Shown: positions 23,952-26,069 of the stretch, piece by piece
Layout: the number at the start of each line of letters is the position of its first letter
Position numbering within the stretch: position 1 is the stretch's first letter
Origin: Caryophanales bacterium UBA3375
Lineage (GTDB): Bacteria; Bacillota_I; Bacilli_A; UBA3375
Reading direction: 5' to 3'
Assembly (NCBI GenBank): GCA_002359095.1
Contig: DEQD01000021.1
Coordinates: 1-26,069, forward strand
Length of the DNA: 26,069 nt
Notes under the pieces: generated by a model
Seen by the model: only the letters and a program-made list of their open reading frames with translations
What the model was told of the DNA's origin: nothing
The model's database searches: none
Position numbers and translations under genes: made by a program

Positions 23952-24440
23952 TTAACTTCTTAAAGTCTCAACATAATCTTTATGAAGTTTGTAAACTTTT
24001 TTATTAATTATTTTATGCATATAATGTAATGCTATTAGTGGTAATGTCATTATAAGAAGCCAAACTAATACTTCTACTAGTGAAAGTAGGAAGTATGTTA
24101 CTTCATTTATATAAGCACCACCTAATGATGATATTAAGATTGCAATAATTAATACAATTAAACGTAAATGAATAAGTATACTTATCTTGATATAAGCTGG
24201 TTTAAATGTTGGATTTAATTTAGCTATTTTTTTACAAGATAAGTTAAATAAATGATATTTATATCCTGGTATCCATTTTACACTTTGTGGGGTAAAATTA
24301 TCTTTTAATAATCCAATTTTGACTAGTTTTTGTAAGTATTTATAATCAGTATTATCTTGTCCTATTCTAGTAATTATATATGATAACACTAATATTACTA
24401 GTTGCATTTGTATGTATTTAGTAAATAACACATAATCCAT
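23952..24440 (-). CDS. Small membrane protein of unknown function
   Basis: About 162 residues with three likely membrane helices: an N-terminal one (YIQMQLVILVLSYIITRIG), and two C-terminal ones (LIVLIIAILISSLGG; LLSLVEVLVWLLIMTLPLIAL). Between the first and second lies a roughly 60-residue soluble, basic segment (DNTDYKYLQKLVKIGLLKD to NPTFKP). Start set at ATG 24440 with AAAGGGA just before it; a TTG at 24476 lies within the upstream terminator. Terminators on both sides, so it is probably its own transcript, although no clear promoter was seen. No family recognised. Confidence 0.65.
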   Translation of the reverse strand: MDYVLFTKYIQMQLVILVLSYIITRIGQDNTDYKYLQKLVKIGLLKDNFTPQSVKWIPGYKYHLFNLSCKKIAKLNPTFKPAYIKISILIHLRLIVLIIAILISSLGGAYINEVTYFLLSLVEVLVWLLIMTLPLIALHYMHKIINKKVYKLHKDYVETLRS

Positions 24441-24473
24441 ATATTTCCCTTTCTTAATACTTATATGTTTTAA

Positions 24474-24508
24474 CAAAAAACATCTTACTATTTATATACT
24501 AAGATGTT
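24474..24508 (-). terminator. Terminator after hpf
   Basis: Stem AACATCTTA / TAAGATGTT (24508-24500 and 24487-24479), extended by TAT/ATA, followed by TTTTTTG on the minus strand. Lies six bases after the hpf stop codon. Confidence 0.85.
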
Positions 24509-24514
24509 AAATTA

Positions 24515-25030
24515 TTATTTAGTATTAATTACTCCATAACCGTTTTTACGTTTATAGATAACATTAATATCATCATTTAGATCTTTATAGATATAATAGT
24601 CTAAACCAAGGGCTTCTAGTTGAAGCATCGCTTCTTCTTGATCCATTGGTTTTAGTGTTATTTCTTTATATCTAATATCTGGTTTAGTTAAATCTTTATC
24701 AATATTATCGTTAAATATTTCTTGATTATCTACTTTGTTTTTATCATCTAATTTAGCTTTTAGTTTTCTTAATTGTTGTTTTAAGTTATTAGCTAATTGA
24801 TTAATACAGATATAAAAATCATCATTTATTTGTTCTTGACGAATAAACTTATTATTTTTAAAGAAAATCATGGCTTTTATTTTAAATTGGTTATGATTAT
24901 GTTTTATTTCTAATCTTAACACACTTGGTTTTAATTTAAAATAAGTATTAATTTCTTCTACTAAATTATCAATATATTCTTGCATTGAAGTTGTTACTTC
25001 AATGTCTTTACTAATTATTTCTATTTTCAT
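24515..25030 (-). CDS. hpf: Long-form ribosome hibernation promoting factor
   Basis: Dimerises 70S ribosomes into inactive 100S particles in slow growth. N-terminal S30AE domain (1-95; ISKDIEVTTSMQEYID) and the C-terminal dimerisation domain (RYKEITLKPMDQEEAMLQLE, then LGLDYYIYKDLND and VIYKRKNGYGVI), joined by an Asp/Asn-rich linker (about 95-118). 171 residues, slightly shorter than Bacillus HPF. SD AAGGAG. Own promoter and terminator. Family match is clear from the C-terminal domain. Confidence 0.94.
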   Translation of the reverse strand: MKIEIISKDIEVTTSMQEYIDNLVEEINTYFKLKPSVLRLEIKHNHNQFKIKAMIFFKNNKFIRQEQINDDFYICINQLANNLKQQLRKLKAKLDDKNKVDNQEIFNDNIDKDLTKPDIRYKEITLKPMDQEEAMLQLEALGLDYYIYKDLNDDINVIYKRKNGYGVINTK

Positions 25031-25051
25031 TATTACTCCTTTTACACTTAT

Positions 25052-25057
25052 ATTATA
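25052..25057 (-). promoter_or_regulatory. -10 element of hpf
   Basis: TATAAT (25057-25052), 22 bases before the ATG, preceded by AGG rather than TG. No good -35 hexamer at 16-18 bases. Weakly supported beyond the -10 itself. Confidence 0.4.
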
Positions 25058-25118
25058 CCTTAAGTGTTAAAGGTGTGCTTGAATTTAGAAAATAGTTAGT
25101 ATTTTTAACTTATTGATT

Positions 25119-26051
25119 TTATTCTTCTTTTATATCTTTACCAGAAAAAACAAATACAATTTTATAACTTCCTGATGTTTTATATAGGAAATTATCACTC
25201 GATGGTTCAAACACGAAATCTCTACTACTCTCTTTAGGGATATTAAATTTAAACCCCTCGTCTTTTGAACCAACTTCTTTAAGTCTAAGACCATTTGCTG
25301 GTATTCCATTTCTTGAAATTAAATAATTATAAATATAAACATTTACATCTGATGTATTAAATTCAAAATCATATTTACTATTATTAGTTAGTTTAAACAA
25401 AATATCATCATTATCATCACTTTTCTTGAAATCTAATTTAATATCATCTGCATAGATAATATTTTCTTTAGCTTCTTTACTTAAATAAGCTTCTTTTTCT
25501 TCATCTTCAGAATTGCTTTTTTTAAGTTCTATATTTCTGTATTTATCCTCATCTTTTTCATCAATAATGAAATTATCAATTACTGCTCTAGAATGAGGGC
25601 GTAAACTGATCCTTTTATGTGAAATAAAACCGCTAGAAAAATAATCTACCATTAGATTATTAATATAATAATCACTATTATTAGTTACTTCTAATACAAC
25701 ATGTTTTCTTGTTGTATCATGATATAATTCATCATCATCAAAAAATTCAGTTGTAGTACTTAGAGCATCTATTCCTAAGTAATCATTAATGTTTTGTAAT
25801 TGAGTATATTCTTTATAATTTCTATTTTCTTTGAATCCATCACTATTAAAATATGCAATTGCTACACCTCCAGCAATTGTTAAAAATAATATGACAAGAA
25901 ATATTATTATACATCCTTTTTTATAATTATTACTTTTTTTAGGAACTACATTGTTAAAGTTATCTCCACTTACGGGTCCAAAATTATTTACACTATTGTT
26001 TATATTTGGATAATTGTTATTTTGAGGATTAAATTCATTATAATTATTCAT
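25119..26051 (-). CDS. Asn-rich membrane-anchored protein, unknown function
   Basis: The first 40 residues are an Asn/Pro-rich cytoplasmic tail (NNYPNINNSVNNFGPVSGDN), then a basic patch KKSNNYKKG and one membrane helix (about 46-68, CIIIFLVILFLTIAGGVAIA). The rest (about 70-310) lies outside and holds two similar-looking beta-rich parts: one near 116-165 (VVLEVTNNSDYYINNLMVDY) and one near 216-285 (ILFKLTNNSKYDFEFNTSDV), both starting with the same L.(V/L)TNNS. pattern, as in Ig-like or DUF4352-type domains. The start has an SD (AAGGAAGT) before it. Not recognised as a named family; a cell-surface or envelope-sensing role is a guess. Confidence 0.7.
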   Translation of the reverse strand: MNNYNEFNPQNNNYPNINNSVNNFGPVSGDNFNNVVPKKSNNYKKGCIIIFLVILFLTIAGGVAIAYFNSDGFKENRNYKEYTQLQNINDYLGIDALSTTTEFFDDDELYHDTTRKHVVLEVTNNSDYYINNLMVDYFSSGFISHKRISLRPHSRAVIDNFIIDEKDEDKYRNIELKKSNSEDEEKEAYLSKEAKENIIYADDIKLDFKKSDDNDDILFKLTNNSKYDFEFNTSDVNVYIYNYLISRNGIPANGLRLKEVGSKDEGFKFNIPKESSRDFVFEPSSDNFLYKTSGSYKIVFVFSGKDIKEE

Positions 26052-26069
26052 ATTACTTCCTTTTTATCT

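Noticed and set aside
1..26051. CRISPR arrays, tRNA or rRNA genes
   Set aside because: No regularly spaced direct repeats and no cloverleaf or rRNA-like stretches were seen on either strand.

Overview
The window reads as chromosome from a very AT-rich, low-GC Gram-positive bacterium (Bacillota, Bacilli side, near Erysipelotrichia/Mollicutes relatives). The grounds are an IreB/RuvX/DUF1292 cluster, a long-form HPF, RbgA, a DnaD-domain protein and Bacillus-like gene order. TGA is used as a stop (ruvX and the first methyltransferase end in TGA) and tryptophan is TGG, so this is not the mycoplasma code. A secreted M23 peptidase suggests a walled cell. The exact lineage is inference. Every convincing gene lies on the minus strand, so transcription runs from high to low coordinates.

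From high to low: an Asn-rich membrane-anchored protein (26051-25119); long HPF (hpf); a small membrane protein; then thyA, a three-gene restriction-modification cassette (two D12-class adenine methyltransferases and an AlwI-family endonuclease), and folA. The cassette sits between the two linked folate/dTMP genes with 8-nt overlaps at both outer joints. Next comes a unit of M23 peptidase, fhs, a GtrB-like glycosyltransferase and gtrA, followed by a small helical protein and about 350 bases holding two short or decayed reading frames.

A Bacillus-like block follows: rplS, rbgA, rnhB, a DUF4097-type surface protein, topA. It leads into a very compact ten-gene unit: ireB, ruvX, DUF1292, ispA, a DnaD-domain gene, dnaG, rpoD, trmK, a NIF3 gene and an Mrp-like ATPase, closed by a strong terminator. 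The low-coordinate end is a decayed IS3-family element cut by the window edge.

The most unusual item is the housekeeping sigma factor. It has an N-terminal SAP-like motif and about 125 extra residues inside region 4, which look partly like a diverged second copy of region 4. Four of the six promoters proposed here carry an extended -10 (TGnTATAAT) with a poor -35. Other points: an Mrp-family ATPase without its CXXC motif, and the R-M cassette placed inside a thyA-folA pair.
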